Below are positions 35,140-47,815 of a stretch of DNA of 64,000 bases, piece by piece (position 1 is the first letter of the stretch; every line of letters starts with the position of its first letter). The stretch comes from Ectobius pallidus (Eukaryota > Arthropoda > Insecta > Blattodea > Ectobiidae). The notes under the pieces are model-generated. The model did not search any database and had not been told where the DNA came from. It saw only the letters and a list, made by a program, of their open reading frames with translations. Location: NCBI GenBank assembly GCA_964059195.1, contig CAXKWD010000001.1:160072532-160136531 (forward strand), given 5' to 3'. The position numbers and the translations under genes were made by a program.

Positions 35140-35276
35140 AGTATTGATTGCAGTTATGATATGTAGAATACAAAAAAAAAGTCAAATTGGCCGAATCGGG
35201 ATTTGAACCATGGAACTCCAGAATGTGAGGCCAAGACGTTACCATCTTAGCCACCTGGGTCAGTTTAACGGTCTAG
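35140..35276 (-). repeat. tRNA-derived SINE, family A copy 3 (diverged)
   Basis: On the minus strand a tRNA-like head reads CCAGGTGGCTAAGATGG (A-box region), then a B-box-like GGTTCAAATCC, then GGCCAATTTGAC as in the other two family A copies. The body is shortened to an A-rich tail. It interrupts the LINE relic. Confidence 0.75.
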
Positions 35277-35407
35277 TGTGATAAGCGCATGTAAAGCAAT
35301 AGTGTTGTAATAGCCAACTGTATTTTAATTGAAAAAGCCTTATAAGATCACAGTAAAACAATGCATTTCATAAATTCTTTCGAATACGAATATTACCATA
35401 CAATTGG

Positions 35408-35852
35408 CACTAAATTGAGCATTACTCCGAAACAGGTCAACCAATTTTATCCAATATCAATAGACGTCTTCCCACGGACATTATAAATGTGTATACCAAG
35501 TTTCATAAAAATCCGGTAAAGCGTAGCCTATTTGAGTTAACGCGTCTTTAAAATTTACACTAAATTGGGTTTTACTCCGGTACCGGTCTACCGATTTGGT
35601 CAAATATCAGTAGACGTCTTCCCATGTACATTATAAATGTGTATACAAAATTTCAGAAAAATCCAATAAAGCATATTTGAGTTATCGCGACTTCTTATAT
35701 ATTAACATAAAAAGGCACTAAATTGGGCATTACTCCCGTACCGCCCAACCAATTTGGTTCAATATCAATAGGGTTCTTCCCATGCACATTATAAATGTGT
35801 TTTCCAAGTTTCATGAAAATCCAAAAAAGCGTATTTGAGTTATGGTGCGTAC
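35408..35852 (+). repeat. three diverged tandem repeats of about 150 bp
   Basis: Copies start with CACTAAATTG at 35408, 35558 and 35716. Each continues ATTACTCC or TTACTCC, then CAATATCAATAG or a variant, then CATTATAAATGTGT and AAAATCC, ending near TTTGAGTTA. Repeats of this kind occur in 3' parts of arthropod retroelements; I infer that from general resemblance only. Confidence 0.85.
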
Positions 35853-35950
35853 AGACACACGGACAGACAGACAGACAGACGGACGGACAGACAGACAGAC
35901 GGACAGACGGACAGACAGACAGACGGACAGACGGACAGACGGACAGACAT
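35853..35950 (+). repeat. GACA/GGAC tetranucleotide array
   Basis: A roughly 95-bp array of GACA, GACG and GGAC units (ACAGACAGACAGACGGACGG and so on) follows directly after the third 150-bp repeat. All open frames through it are low-complexity artefacts. Confidence 0.95.
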
Positions 35951-36029
35951 GTTTTCGTCCCCCACACAATCTCATAAAGTACCATACTGGCACTTAATAA
36001 CAAAATACAGGAAAACAAACAAAACTGAT

Positions 36030-36220
36030 TGAATCATATACTCCGTATGCCAGAGGAGAGATTGGCAAAGAAAGCTCATTCGCTACCAGCCAAAAGGAAA
36101 AAGAGATATAGGAAGATCCAGGCGTCGCTGGGAAGACTTCTTCTGAGACGAAACAGGTCAATCTGGCCTATCTCGATTGTTGTTGATGATGATGATGATG
36201 ATGATTATGATTATCTTTGT
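36030..36220 (+). pseudogene. C-terminal tail of a LINE polymerase with GAT-repeat tail
   Basis: LNHILRMPEERLAKKA is followed, after a one-base shift, by GKRDIGRSRRRWEDFF and TGQSGLSRLLL. This is the usual end of arthropod non-LTR polymerases (family pattern: GH-x-x-RM, then KR-x-x-GRP-x-x-RW-D). It runs into a (GAT)n simple repeat at about 36183-36205, which probably marks the 3' tail of the element. It very likely belongs to the same insertion as 34888-35125. Confidence 0.8.
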
Positions 36221-37821
36221 ATATCAATCCTGTTCACCAAAAACCTGTGGGTCGATTTGCGACGATAAGCTGTGAGTTTTCCTTAACGACACACTGAAAT
36301 TTATGTGTGCCATATTTTATTAAAATTACTGCTAGAAAGTACGATCAGATCCGAATAAAAATAAAAATAGTACGTTCATAATCGGTAAGAGAAATTTGAA
36401 GTTTCTACGTTAATGAATGCTATGTACAAAAATCTAGGTAATATGCTTCTCCATAGAATCACTTGGAATTATTCGGCTGTTCATTTTGTCTTTGTACATT
36501 GTACATTCCTGTTGAGGTTTTAGGTTTAGCCTTTCCACTATTGCTGACATATAAATGCGCCGCCTCCAAAATTGTATAAAAACAGACACATAATAGGCCT
36601 TCAAATAGATTAGGTATTGGTTTGTGTAAAAATGTGAGGATTTTTATCCCCACATTATAGTTGTCATTCATGAAAACCAGTCATTCTAATTAAATTTTCC
36701 CCATCGATTTTAAACTGATCCCCTCCTGTTGATTTCACTTGACGACTTCCTTATTATCACTGCGAAATTTAGTTTTAAAAGGGTCGATCAGTTAGGCTAT
36801 ATCGCTATAAAATGTTGGAGCGCTTACGATTAATGAAAATATAAACTGAAAATATTAGATTATCATCATTGTCTTTAAAACAGACGTAATACAATTTGCA
36901 CAGAATATGTTAGTAAGTTTCATTTCCTGAAAAAATTCAATACAATGAGGTGAGGTAATTACATTTTCTAAGTCTTTAGTGCTTGCTTGTAAAGCAATCT
37001 TCTAGTTTCCCACCTTTTAGTTTCCATGGAAATTTAGTTTTTCTGTAAAATCCGGAAACAGATGCCGTCAATTATTGTCAATTAAATAACCAGGCAATCC
37101 CTTCCTATTAAACTAAAAAAATTATTTGTTATGGTTATGAGTATCAATACATTATTTCTGTAAAACATCAATAGCACCAATATTAGAATAATATGGACAT
37201 AAGGAAGGTAGGCCTACTACATCTGTCGACCTAAGGCAAAAAATACACTGTAGGCTACAATAACTTGCTTTAGTTTAAATCTGGGCCTATGGACGAACAT
37301 TAAGGGGTTAAGGATTTCCAAAAATGCGTTAAAATGTGACTAACAAACTTTGCCAGGAAAAGTTGAGCTCGAAGGAAGACTTGAATATTGATTGAACTTC
37401 TTATGAATATATAGGCCTATGCTAAGAATAAGGATGCTTGATGTAATTATCGGACTATAATACATGTTTTGCTCCTTGAAGGATGCAATAACACATAGCG
37501 TCACTATTACAGCAAAAATGAAAATTTACACTAAAATTTATCTATTGAATATTTCGATGTATATTATAAATTATAATTCTGAATTCTGAATTATAATTCT
37601 TTGAGCCACAATGGCATAGAATTTGCACCAACACTTTCTGATATTTTGAAAATTGGTTAATTCCTGAATACATCTGAAGGCCATTTAATATAGTTGTTTA
37701 CACTTACTAAAAACAATCTTTGTAGAATATTAATTATGAATTTTTAAAAATAAACAAATTAATATTCCTTTATGTAATTATAATAATTAAGACATTTCAT
37801 TTTTCAGATAAGGGTTAAAAT
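36221..37821. other. non-coding stretch
   Basis: AT-rich with no recognised gene. TAGGCCTA occurs at 37209 and 37412. Confidence 0.35.
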
Positions 37822-38247
37822 GTTAAAATCTTGATAAAATTCAACCTTATACCCTTAACTTAAAAGTTATCTTGGAACATATCATAACTTCAGCCTTCAT
37901 ACAAGAAACACAATACATATTATATATACACAATTAAACAACTGTGCCATGGTATTAAAAGTCATATTAATGATGCTTAAAATAGATTCCAGTTTTTCTG
38001 TTTGGGCTCCAGATGTGTCAGTCATATAGAATATGCATTTCGGCGTATTTGATGCGCCATCTTCAGTTCTGTTCTTGAGGAGTTATAAAAATTACCCTCA
38101 CTGTCTTCTGACTTTTAATACTGTGACACAAATGTTTTAATGTGTATACATGTCTTGTGTTTTATTTTATGAAGGCTGAAGTTGTGATATGGACCCATAT
38201 AAGTTTTAAGTAAAGGGCATAAGGTTGAATTTTATCAAGATTTTAAC
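37822..38247. mobile_element. fold-back element with arms of about 140 bp
   Basis: The left arm (from 37822, GTTAAAATCTTGATAAAATT) and the right arm (to 38247) are imperfect reverse complements. They share CAACCTTAT, CATATCA(T/C)AACTTCAGCC and TATTAAAAGTCA in the same order. A loop of about 140 bp separates them and has no coding capacity. It is a palindromic DNA transposon or an inverted duplication. Confidence 0.8.
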
Positions 38248-39741
38248 ATAACTATAGTAAGTTTTGCTCAATTTATCTGTGTTTCAAATAGATAAAATGG
38301 TTTCTGCTCTGGTCATGCGTTACAATTAGTACAATTCCTAACGCCTGTTGTGTATGCTGAGATGGATCGATGCACAAAATGTCACGCTCATGACAAGTTA
38401 TCAAATATTTTGGATGTAACATGGCGAATCATTCAATATGACCTGTTTCACAACTACTTCCTGGAAATTAAATTAATCAAACCTAGTGCTTAGTATCGCA
38501 TTTGATATTTGTGCGGCTATTAAACACTGACTGTAGTTAATGGCTTCATCATTCATGGTAAGTGAACTACTCTCATTTATTTAAAAGGAATGGTTTTCAG
38601 TATTTTTTAAAAGGACAGAAATAAATTTCGAAAGAGTGTACAAATTTCAGCCTGCTTATTCATGTAGGCCTATTCTGTTTAATGTTAATCCTCTTACAGT
38701 AACGGTAGGCCTTACTTCAAAAGCAGCTCACCGTCTGGGTAGTGCAACATAATTAATGCTTTTGAATTTGGATACTCTTAATTTGTAGCATAAAATGCAG
38801 GGTGAAAGTGATAAGGCCTATCTAACACTAAATACACCTGTAAGGTACAGTAAAGCTGCTCGTTTCATATAAAAACTTGGGTTTTAGGTCTTGGTTCGCA
38901 AATTATGCGACTTTGAATGTGGCTAAGACAACTGAATGCGCACTACTGCAATACAGCCGTCTAACTCTATACTGGAATATATTAAGGTTAAAGGAAGTTA
39001 TGTATTTTACATAAGATTTTTCTTAGATCATTTTAGACCCTTGTGTTCACAATTAATACCTGCTACAGCTTGTGCTAGGTAGCCTATATAGAAATAAAAT
39101 ATGTGTAATTTAACACGCAATATTCAATTTATTTCACGTATTTACATTCAAACTATTGTCATGGCTACACATTAAAATGGTTTCATATTGAAAAGCAGTG
39201 CAGTTTCGTGCTCATAATAATATATATAACCTAGATGGTTATCGGAATATAATATATAGATGGCTATGCAGGTGAGCAGAAGTGATGTATAACAAAGATA
39301 TGACACATATTCAATGTTCTCTTTGTCATACTGGTTTAAGCGAGTACAAACTGTATATGTGCTCTACATTACCTATAGACTCATTGTGGACAGCTTCAAT
39401 TTAACAGGACATGCTGATATGCTTCGATGACGATGAAAATATTGACTAATATAATAATGATACTGACTTAATAACGATAAATTCGAGGATACTGAAGTTG
39501 ACGATGTGATGACGATGATGATAATGATAATAATAACGCTGATAATAACAATGATGATGATATTATTATTATTATTATTATTATTAATACACTTATCACC
39601 AGTGTAAATAAGTTTTCATGAACCTTCAGAAAGCAAATTGTAAGAACTGTATTAGTAAATGCTCAATAAATAAATGAAAACTTCAGAAAAAGCTAACAGT
39701 AACGAACAGGACGATCACAGCAAACACTGCAGTAAGGAAAA
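38248..39741. other. non-coding stretch with trinucleotide repeats
   Basis: No gene is recognised. GAT/AAT and ATT trinucleotide runs lie at about 39500-39590. Confidence 0.35.
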
Positions 39742-40013
39742 AATTAATTCAGATAAAATAATAGAAATAGCAATACTAAAAGAAATCCATATCAATGAAG
39801 AAAAAACAGAAAAATCTGAAGATATACGCAATCCCAAAGTAGAGAGATAACTCGAGAAAGACGGACATCATCCCAAGAGTAATTGGAGCTTTAGATACAA
39901 ACATACAATCACTGGAACAGCGTCTGGAAGAATAGCTGTGGGAATTGGTTTACAGAAATTAAAAAAAAAAAGCTGGATTATGTACTGCCCACATCCTGAG
40001 AAAATCACTATAA
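39742..40013 (+). pseudogene. LINE 3' coding relic (TAHILRK tail)
   Basis: Plus-strand frames give IEIAILKEIHINEEKTEK, then DIIPRVIGALDTNIQSLEQR, then GLCTAHILRKSL, with stops between. This order (VIP-VIGA-G-..., then a coiled part, then GTAHILRK) is a known ending of a group of arthropod retroelement polymerase proteins. The key residues VIGA and TAHILRK are visible. It is dead: at least three stops and an AT-rich expansion. Confidence 0.7.
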
Positions 40014-40652
40014 ATAAAAACAGAAATAACAAAAATAATATTACATATTTCTCTCATATCCCAAGCAAAAGATAGAGACAAAAATATTAAAGGGTACGGC
40101 AGATATCAGGCAATTACAATTACAATAGCCTCTAGTATTTGGATGTATGCAGGACAAGATCTAACTTGTCCTCGGATCAATTAGCCTTTATTGCCACTTT
40201 CTAGAGAGGTGCACAAGCTGTAACTATTTCTTGATTTATTAGGAAACTGTTTCGATTGAAATAAATTCAGATTGATTCTCGAGTAATGATGAAGGGGAAA
40301 GAATTTAATGCATTTAAAAATGAAATGAGTACTCAACCAATACAAATTAACTGTAAATCGGCAAAAGAAAAGGTATATTTTATTTAATGCTTATTTATTC
40401 TTGTATTTATTTATTCCGAAATAATCTTAATGGAGAAACGCGTGACACGTCATAATACAAAAAATTCGCGTGTTTAAATGTTACATAAATTAATACAAAT
40501 TATTAACTATAAATATGATTTCTTAATAAAACACATGTATTGTAATATTTGAGTCACATAAAGAGACTACATGACGCTTTTTAATTCAGTTGTGGAAATC
40601 CTAGGCCTAATGAAAGGCAGTGCTCATGACACTTTAGATCCACCAACACGTT
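40014..40652. other. non-coding stretch
   Basis: No gene or repeat family is recognised. Confidence 0.3.
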
Positions 40653-41305
40653 TACGAGGGCCGTCCATAAAGTAAGTTTCCCTGAGGCTGTTTACAGAAA
40701 CAAAACACAATTGAATGGAAATGTTTATTGCAACAGATACAGCAAATATTCAGCTATTTTCAAAATATTCGCTACCGAAAGTGAGACCTTTTCATACCGT
40801 GGGACCAATCTTTGATTACCTGTGTCGTAGAACTCTTCCGCCTGGGATTTGTACCACTGTGAGACAACCATCTCCGCCTTCTTTGTCATTTCTTGAGGTG
40901 TAGTAAAAGATGGAAATCACTGGGAGCGAGGTCCGGGCTGTAAGGTGAATATTTAAACACCTCCCAGTCGAACTTCTGCAGGAGATTTGTTGGGAGGTGT
41001 TTAAAAATCCATCCTATAGCCCGGATCTCGCTCCCATAGATTTCCATATTTTTCTACACCTCAAGAAATGACAGAGAATAACATGGTTGCTACACAATGG
41101 TTCAAATCCCAGGCGGCAGACTTCTCCGACAGAGGTATTTAAACGTTGGTCCCACAGAATGAAAAATGTCTCAATTCCGGTGGTGAATATGTTGAAAAAT
41201 AGCTGAACACATGCTGTATCTGTTGCAATAAAAAAAAAATCATGAAATTGTGTTTTGTTTCTGTAAACGGCCCGAGGGAAACTTACTTTATGATCGGCCC
41301 TCGTA
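40653..41305. mobile_element. palindromic mariner derivative (inverted transposase 3' ends)
   Basis: The element 40655-41303 begins CGAGGGCCG and ends CGGCCCTCG, flanked by TA on both sides as in Tc1/mariner insertion. Each half carries the 3' part of a mariner transposase running outward from the centre (about 40980): minus strand in the left arm (YSPDLAPSDFHL...HLKK), plus strand in the right arm (YSPDLAPIDFHIFLHLKK). The D in SPDLAP-x-D is part of the catalytic triad region of these enzymes. The N-terminal DNA-binding part and the first catalytic residues are missing, and stops follow HLKK in both arms. It is an inverted-duplication derivative that could move only with outside transposase. 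Confidence 0.88.
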
Positions 41306-42116
41306 TATTTGAATTAATTTATAATTTTATAAGTAGGTAATGGTACATGTCTGTAATACAGATGATGATTGGCACGAAATTCTTTAAATAAAAACTCAAT
41401 TAGGCTTTATAAGGTAAATTAATCTCTGTAGTAATATAAATAGATTAAGAGTAGTTTCAAAAGGTCATACACGTTCTAATACAGACCCTTGCATTTCATT
41501 AGGGAATCATCCTTCACAAGGAATGTTCAGTTTCTACAGCAGAGCAGGTTAATAACACAACAAGGAACAATATTTTCAAGTACACCTTCACCCTATCTGA
41601 GTTCTTCGATATATTACTTCAAATAAGGCCAACATCGGCAATGATGGCACTTTACTCTGTATAGAAATATTGAGTCTCTTATCTTTGCTTTTAAGATATC
41701 GCCTATCGATAAATAGGCTATGAACTTTAATACGGATCCAAATCGTAAATACGTTTACTACATGCATTAAACTTATTACGCTATCATTTAACAGAACTTG
41801 CCCATTAACTAGGAAAGGGAGCTATTTAACACAAGGTTCAACTGGTACAATATTACGAACTACAAACTAGCAGACAATACTTATTCCCTTTGAAGCCTAA
41901 GAATGATATGAAGATTTATCATACTGAGATTATCGAACCTTCTTGTTTCGTTAAATATTAATTGTGTATATGTTAGCAAAATACTACGTTTTATAAAAAA
42001 TATAACAATCTAAATTGATAAATGAGTTATTCAGCTCTGTTATTAAGTATGAACCTGTGCATTTTGAGTGTCAATTATTTATTAACTTAAACTGCATTAC
42101 AAAATAAAAAAAAATT
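41306..42116. other. non-coding stretch
   Basis: AT-rich with no gene or repeat family recognised. Confidence 0.3.
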
Positions 42117-42328
42117 CGGGCTTGTATCAGGGTCAGAGGACCTGGAAATGTAGCGAGATATTTGCGGTGAATACTTCTCGGCGAATACTACTACTATCAA
42201 GTAGCTCCTTAATTTGAATCCCAAGGCTGAGTTCACCCCGTTTCAGACCTCCCTACCCAGAAAAATTAGAGGTACCGGGGATTGAACCCAGACCGACGGA
42301 TCTGTAGTCAGTAACGCTAACCGATAAT
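42117..42328 (-). repeat. tRNA-derived SINE, family E
   Basis: On the minus strand the head reads CGGTTAGCGTTACTGACTAC (A box) and GGTCTGGGTTCAATCCCC (B box). A body with GGGTAGGGAGGTCTGAAACG and an end near CTGACCCTGATACAAGCCCG follow. The tRNA-like spacing of the two boxes supports a polymerase III origin. Only one copy is seen here. Confidence 0.7.
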
Positions 42329-43480
42329 AGTACTAGTAGGCATAATAGTATTTGTAGTGGCAAAAGTGAAGAAAATTGATAATTATTAAGAATTTGTACA
42401 AAAGGGGAGGAAACGACAGTAACATCTGGGGATTTATCCTCTATAATCTCTATATCGTGCTAGCACATTATTTTTTGCCATAACGGGCTCAGCTCGTAAA
42501 ATGGAACTTTGCACAGAAAGAGAGAGTTAAACAATGCGTAAGATTCAAAATAATATCAAATAATTTTAATGTTTTAGGACTAATTGAATGGATGCTATCA
42601 CTTTGCATGTATTGCAATTTCAGAAACCGAAGGAAAATAAAGTTTCAGAAAAAGGAAATCGAAAAAAAAAACACGTGAAATAAAAATAAGTTACATATTA
42701 AAAAAAGACTGGAATTCTGAAATAGCAAGTAACAAAAACAATTAAAACGAGATATAATAAAGAATAAATCAATAGGAATGTTTATAGAAACAACATAATG
42801 GTAATGCATTAAGGTGAATATAGCCAACCAACTAAGGCGATTAGCCATCATCGGTAAAATAAGGACTGCAATATTTCATAATCCACTGGCTAAAGCAAGG
42901 AGGGTAATTCATGCAATATCATACTGAACTACGTCACAAGATTGCCCTATATATTTTGCCTAGACTGCTTTAGAGTAACAGGAAATAGCATTACTGTAAG
43001 GGGAACCTAATTACAAGCGAAATTATGAACGTGGGGCACATCCCCGATCAATGGCGTTAATATGTGTTTTTAACCTTACTGACCTGCTAAAGTGGGAGAG
43101 CTTTAAACTACCGGAGCACGCAATACATTTCAAAGAGAATAAAATAGCATAAAACCCTCCCTTACATCTCCCCACCTCAGAATAAGTAATCTGTGCCCGC
43201 TCGCCTCAAGTAATTAGCAAAACGTAAGAGTGGGAGGAGGATTGAATTATATCGCGAATCCGATAAAGTGACTCTGATAAGAAAATGCAATTGGAAACAG
43301 AGAGAAGGAAGAATGTAAGCTGTGATATTTTATTACAATGCCAGGACTCTCGGCTGATAACATAGATTATTTTATTAATCTTTACTAAGCTTACATTATC
43401 TTGTTTACATTTTTCAAATTTTAGTTTTAATTCCCAGTAAAATGAGTCAAGACATAATCTTTATAAAAATCTGAATATAT
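42329..43480. other. non-coding stretch
   Basis: No gene is recognised. Confidence 0.3.
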
Positions 43481-43715
43481 TTCGAGATCTGAAGGTCGCG
43501 GATCAAACCCGGCCGCTTTCGATGGGCACGGAGTCCTCTGGGAGGGACTTTAAGCTAGGGGGACGTGTCGTAGATTTACGGGACGTAAAATAACTCCAAG
43601 CCTAAATTAGAGTCTCTGGTCAAAACTCCTTGGCCCTTTCACGTCCAAGTAATACCTTAGTTACCGGGGGGTTGTGAGGCGATTGGCTTACCACCTGTCA
43701 CTCTGCCCTCTATCG
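43481..43715 (+). repeat. tRNA-derived SINE, family B copy 1
   Basis: It starts with a B-box half GAAGGTCGCGGATCAAACCC, followed by GGAGTCCTCTGGGAGGGAC, CCAAGCCTAAATTAGAG, GGCCCTTTCACGTCCAAG and TTGTGAGGCGATTGG. The copy at 60511-60760 has all these blocks in the same order on the other strand. The A-box half is not recognisable, so the head is incomplete or degenerate. Confidence 0.8.
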
Positions 43716-46700
43716 GGAAATAAGCGTAACAACATTTTAAAAAGCAATTGTAACCTCCACCGGTCCTACGCTTCACTACTAGTGGGAGCAATATGAAATA
43801 TGATAATGGTAACGAGGTTACGTCTCTTATGTTTATAACCAAATTTCAAAAATGATTGAAAAATACTGGTCAAAATCGAAAGAAGATATATACAGTGTGT
43901 GGCATTCTTTCTTTCTTTCGAAGACGAATACAATGTAGAAGTATCATTCTATATGTAGAATTTTCCTTCTACATGATTTGTTCTGAAAAACTGGAAACAT
44001 AACTATTTTCCATGGTCACTTGAAATTACACTGTTGGGTAGTGAGAAATTAAAGTGGACGGAGGTAGAAATGAGAAGACAGTCAACCATTCAAGTTACGG
44101 CATCGCCTGCCGGTATTAGGCCTACGGCCACCACTTCAGAGTACTGCGTGAAGTCTAACTTAACTCGGCAGGCGCTCCGTTCAACAGGACAACCACAAAC
44201 GACAAAAATGATTTAAACACGCAACCAAATCAACATTCAAATCTTTTTACTTTCTATACCTGTACCATAGGTACCATGGTAATGATAATAAGAGGAAATG
44301 TTTGTCTGTCTGTGCGCAATAATCTATAATAATAAGAGGAAGTGTTTGTCTGCCTGTTTGTCTGTGCGTGATGCGTAGCGAAATCTACTGCACGCAAAGA
44401 TCTGAAATTTTAAACATAGATGGACTGAAGGATGGCCGAACGCATCTCGAAGCCGGATTTTTTATTTTAGCTTTCGTTCACTAGTGGTACATATAAACTA
44501 TAGAACCACTCATTGTTAAAAACTAAATTTATCATACTAAAGTTAACAATATTTTCCTCGCTTCAGGTATTCTGTACACTGTACACCTAGGAACGAAAAA
44601 AAAACAAATTGGTTGCCATAACATGCAAATAGTGACAGAGATACCGACACTCCGCTGTCTATATAGCTACGAGTCGGACAGAACATGATGAATGGCATTT
44701 ATTGGCACGGCCTTTCGCTGAATATTGCCATTTCCCTTGTCGTTATTCTTTCGCTCGACTCCCCTGTTATTCTTACCCGGGCATATGTTACATGCAGTTG
44801 CAATATCGAAAACTTATAGTTCAGAGTTCAAAACCTTTTTTTTTAATTATACATAACCCTTCAAGCGAGGCGATTAACTGGATGTCAATTGAGATTTTAT
44901 GTGTGCTGTTACTACCTAACGGTATAAATTCTCAATGTCTAACCAAGTCTCACTTATGTAATTTCCTCAATTTGAGCAATGAAAGAATATTTCATTTTCT
45001 TTCTGGTAATCTTTAACTCGCACATACTTAGGTTCAGTGGCGAAGCTAATGGGTGTATTGTAGATAGGCTAAAACTACTGCATTGCCTACATTACATTTT
45101 CGTATGCAGCAGTTCCAAACCCGATTTCTCTTTATAGCAAAATATTGACACTAATATAACTGTGATGTTCAATCTTTTTCACCTTACACAAAATACAAGG
45201 ATAACAATATAACTTAATCGTTTCATAACACTCTACAGTCATGGACATATCTTATAGTAAGGCAATTTGGATTATTATTTCGATCTGGGTTTACCCTACG
45301 TTCCAATCATAGCTTAAGTCTTTAGTTATTAATTATCAATATTGTACTGGGCGGTATATCTTGAAAGTAAGCTACTGAGTGAAATCAAGGAATTTACGTT
45401 ACGGAACAATGAATATTTTTGCAAGAATGTGCTTTATACAATTATTCATGGTTTCACTTTAATTTCTCAAAATTTAGTTTAGACGAGTTTTGTAGTTCTC
45501 TAGTAAACCTAGTAGAGCTTAGTGTAGAAAAGGTAGCTCTATAATCTATAGTTCTATTAAGAATTTATATCTAGATAAAGTAGCATAATTATATACATTG
45601 ACTGATAGTGTAAATTCCATAGACTAAATGGTAATTGAAATACGTTGCTTATAATTTTCTTGAATAAAATCTTTTTCTTTTTACATTTTCCTCCATAACT
45701 ATTATACTGTCTTTTTTATGTAAAGATCTGTTCCCCTCATTATGTAATTTTTATATTGCTTGTGTTATTTGTTTTCTGTTTTTAACATTAGTAGAGTTTA
45801 GTACTAATTTAATATTAAATGTTAGTGTTGTAAGAATGTTGTAATAATATAGGAGACTATTTGATTGTGCAATGAACTTATCATGCTCTCAAAATAAATA
45901 AATAAGGTAAATAAATAAATATGTGGAATATTCAATATTATTATATATTTTATATATTTAATTATACGTACTTATGTATTAAATAAAAGACTTAAAATAA
46001 ATAAGAAAATGTCAGTAAAAGCATTTAGAATAATCCAGTTCAACTGATTCGTGACCTTTCAAACTTCTCTTTTAATCGAATAAGGGAGAGAAACGCAATA
46101 GTGGAGGAAAGACCATGGAGATATAATCCAGAAGGAAAATATCTGGTTTTGTTGGTCCAGAACTTGCGGCCAGCTCTCACCTCTTGTACGACACAGTAAT
46201 GTACGATAGGGGAAGGATTAATTCTCACATACATACGGTGGCAACAACGCTACGGCCTCTTGCTTTGCCTAGCAAGTTGGTCACAGGATTAACAATTCCC
46301 GACCAACCACGAGCTCAGGCTGGGACTTGTGTCTTTTTGCCCCGCAACCATACCTCTTCTTCCTCCTCCTTAACCAATATTACTGACCATAAAAAAAGCA
46401 GACTTAGTGCTAACGAAGCGCCGAATTCATTACAGTATATGTTTATTTTGCTTACTCTGCTTAGTGGACTGGGCATTTTCAATTCAAGTTTTTTCTGGGT
46501 TTATTTTCTTTTTGCTACGCTTGCAGCTTGGATTTCTTAGAGTACGAACAAAACCAGAGAGCTTATACAATACTAATATATAAACTAAGTATACGAAGAA
46601 CAGCTGTCCAAGAAGTTTTTCAGGGTAAATAGAAAATTCAATCGAAATAGTTTCAACATATACAATAACACGTTTTGTTTGAACTTTGCTTCAATATGCC

Positions 46701-47729
46701 GTTACTATGTAATCAATTAATTATTCCAAAGCAAAGACAAAATAACACAATTTTATTTTTAAAAGTAAATTTTATCAACATTCGAGTGAGATCTACTACA
46801 TGGAACACATTATGCCTTTAAATAAAAAATGTAGCATAAATAACAAAAACTTCCCGTTTCAAGGATTTATAAAGATTTTTTGGGGGAATTAATTTAGTAC
46901 TGTATAAAACAATAATATTGTTAATAATTTTCCATTTGTAGATAATTTTTTTACTAAAATTTATTTAAATATCTTTATTATCTTTTATAGTAATTATTAA
47001 AACTGGACTGAATTGACGGTTGATTAACCATAATAAAAAAATTAGCAGGTAAGATTAGACAAGTATTTTCCTCTAACCGAAACATTTATTTGAATAAAGA
47101 TTTTACCACATTCTTTTTCTCGAAATTATTTTTTCATATTTCGTTCTCATCATAGAACATAAAAAAAATTGTAAAACCTATATTCCCAACTTCTTGTATC
47201 TGCCCAGGCCTTTCGGTTACATGAAATCATCATTTCATATTGTTTGTTGTCATATTTAAGAATATAGAACTAATTCACTATTGGCGTCATTGTTAATGAA
47301 AACCACACAGCATAGAAGAAGAATCAAGACGTGAACTTGACTGGCGTTTTTAAAAATATTTCAAGTTTTGAAAAAAATGACGGCAACAGTGAAAAAAGTT
47401 TTATTCTTCTTAAATGTGACTCTACAAAACAAGATGCCGTGATAATGGTCCCACGTAATCGAAAGGTTCAGGCAAATGGAAGAAGTTAAGGATAAAGATT
47501 CTACAAAATTATTTTTATTGAACGAGCTCAACGGTAAAACACAATATGATTTTAAATATTCATTGTTAAACTCAGTACATATTTTATTCATATTTAAGTC
47601 AAATTATCTATATAATATTAAATGATGTAAACACTACAATTGTTTACATCGGATTTAAAGGATCTAACAAATTCGGTCATGTTTTATGTGAATATATAGG
47701 CTACTAATATTGTTAAGGAACAGTTACAG
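43716..47729. other. non-coding stretch
   Basis: About 4 kb with open frames of 60-118 codons that lack recognisable domains or splice contexts. A short duplicated block lies at 44281-44375. An AATAAATAAATA-type tail at about 45892-45920 may be the end of an old retroelement. Confidence 0.3.
44281..44375 (+). repeat. imperfect short tandem duplication
   Basis: The block AATAAGAGGAAATGTTTGTC followed by TGTCTGTGCG recurs as AATAAGAGGAAGTGTTTGTC followed by TGCC and TGTTTGTCTGTGCG, about 47 bases on. It probably belongs to an unidentified repetitive element. Confidence 0.6.
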
Positions 47730-47815
47730 TAATTTGTCTCGTTCTGGATTCACACCTACTGCTCATTAGCCATGCTACAAGTGAAGTTTGTAATCCTTTC
47801 TGCTACAGCGGTGAT
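47730..47815 (-). repeat. possible tRNA-like SINE head
   Basis: On the minus strand TAGCAGAAAGG resembles an A box, and GGTGTGAATCC, about 38 bases on, resembles a B box. Secondary structure is not convincing and no body is known, so this is a weak call. Confidence 0.3.

Noticed and set aside
35853..35950. Possible CRISPR-like or regularly spaced array
   Set aside because: It is a plain tetranucleotide microsatellite without spacers, in an animal genome.
35795..36032. Overlapping frames of repeated TDRQTD and SVCLSV
   Set aside because: Translations of the GACA tetranucleotide array, not proteins.
44702..45016. 104-codon plus-strand open frame
   Set aside because: No similarity to any family I know and no supporting signals.
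46184..46540. 118-codon plus-strand open frame with a hydrophobic C-terminus
   Set aside because: No recognisable domain, no clear splice or start context; the hydrophobic end comes from T-rich sequence. Not supported as a gene.
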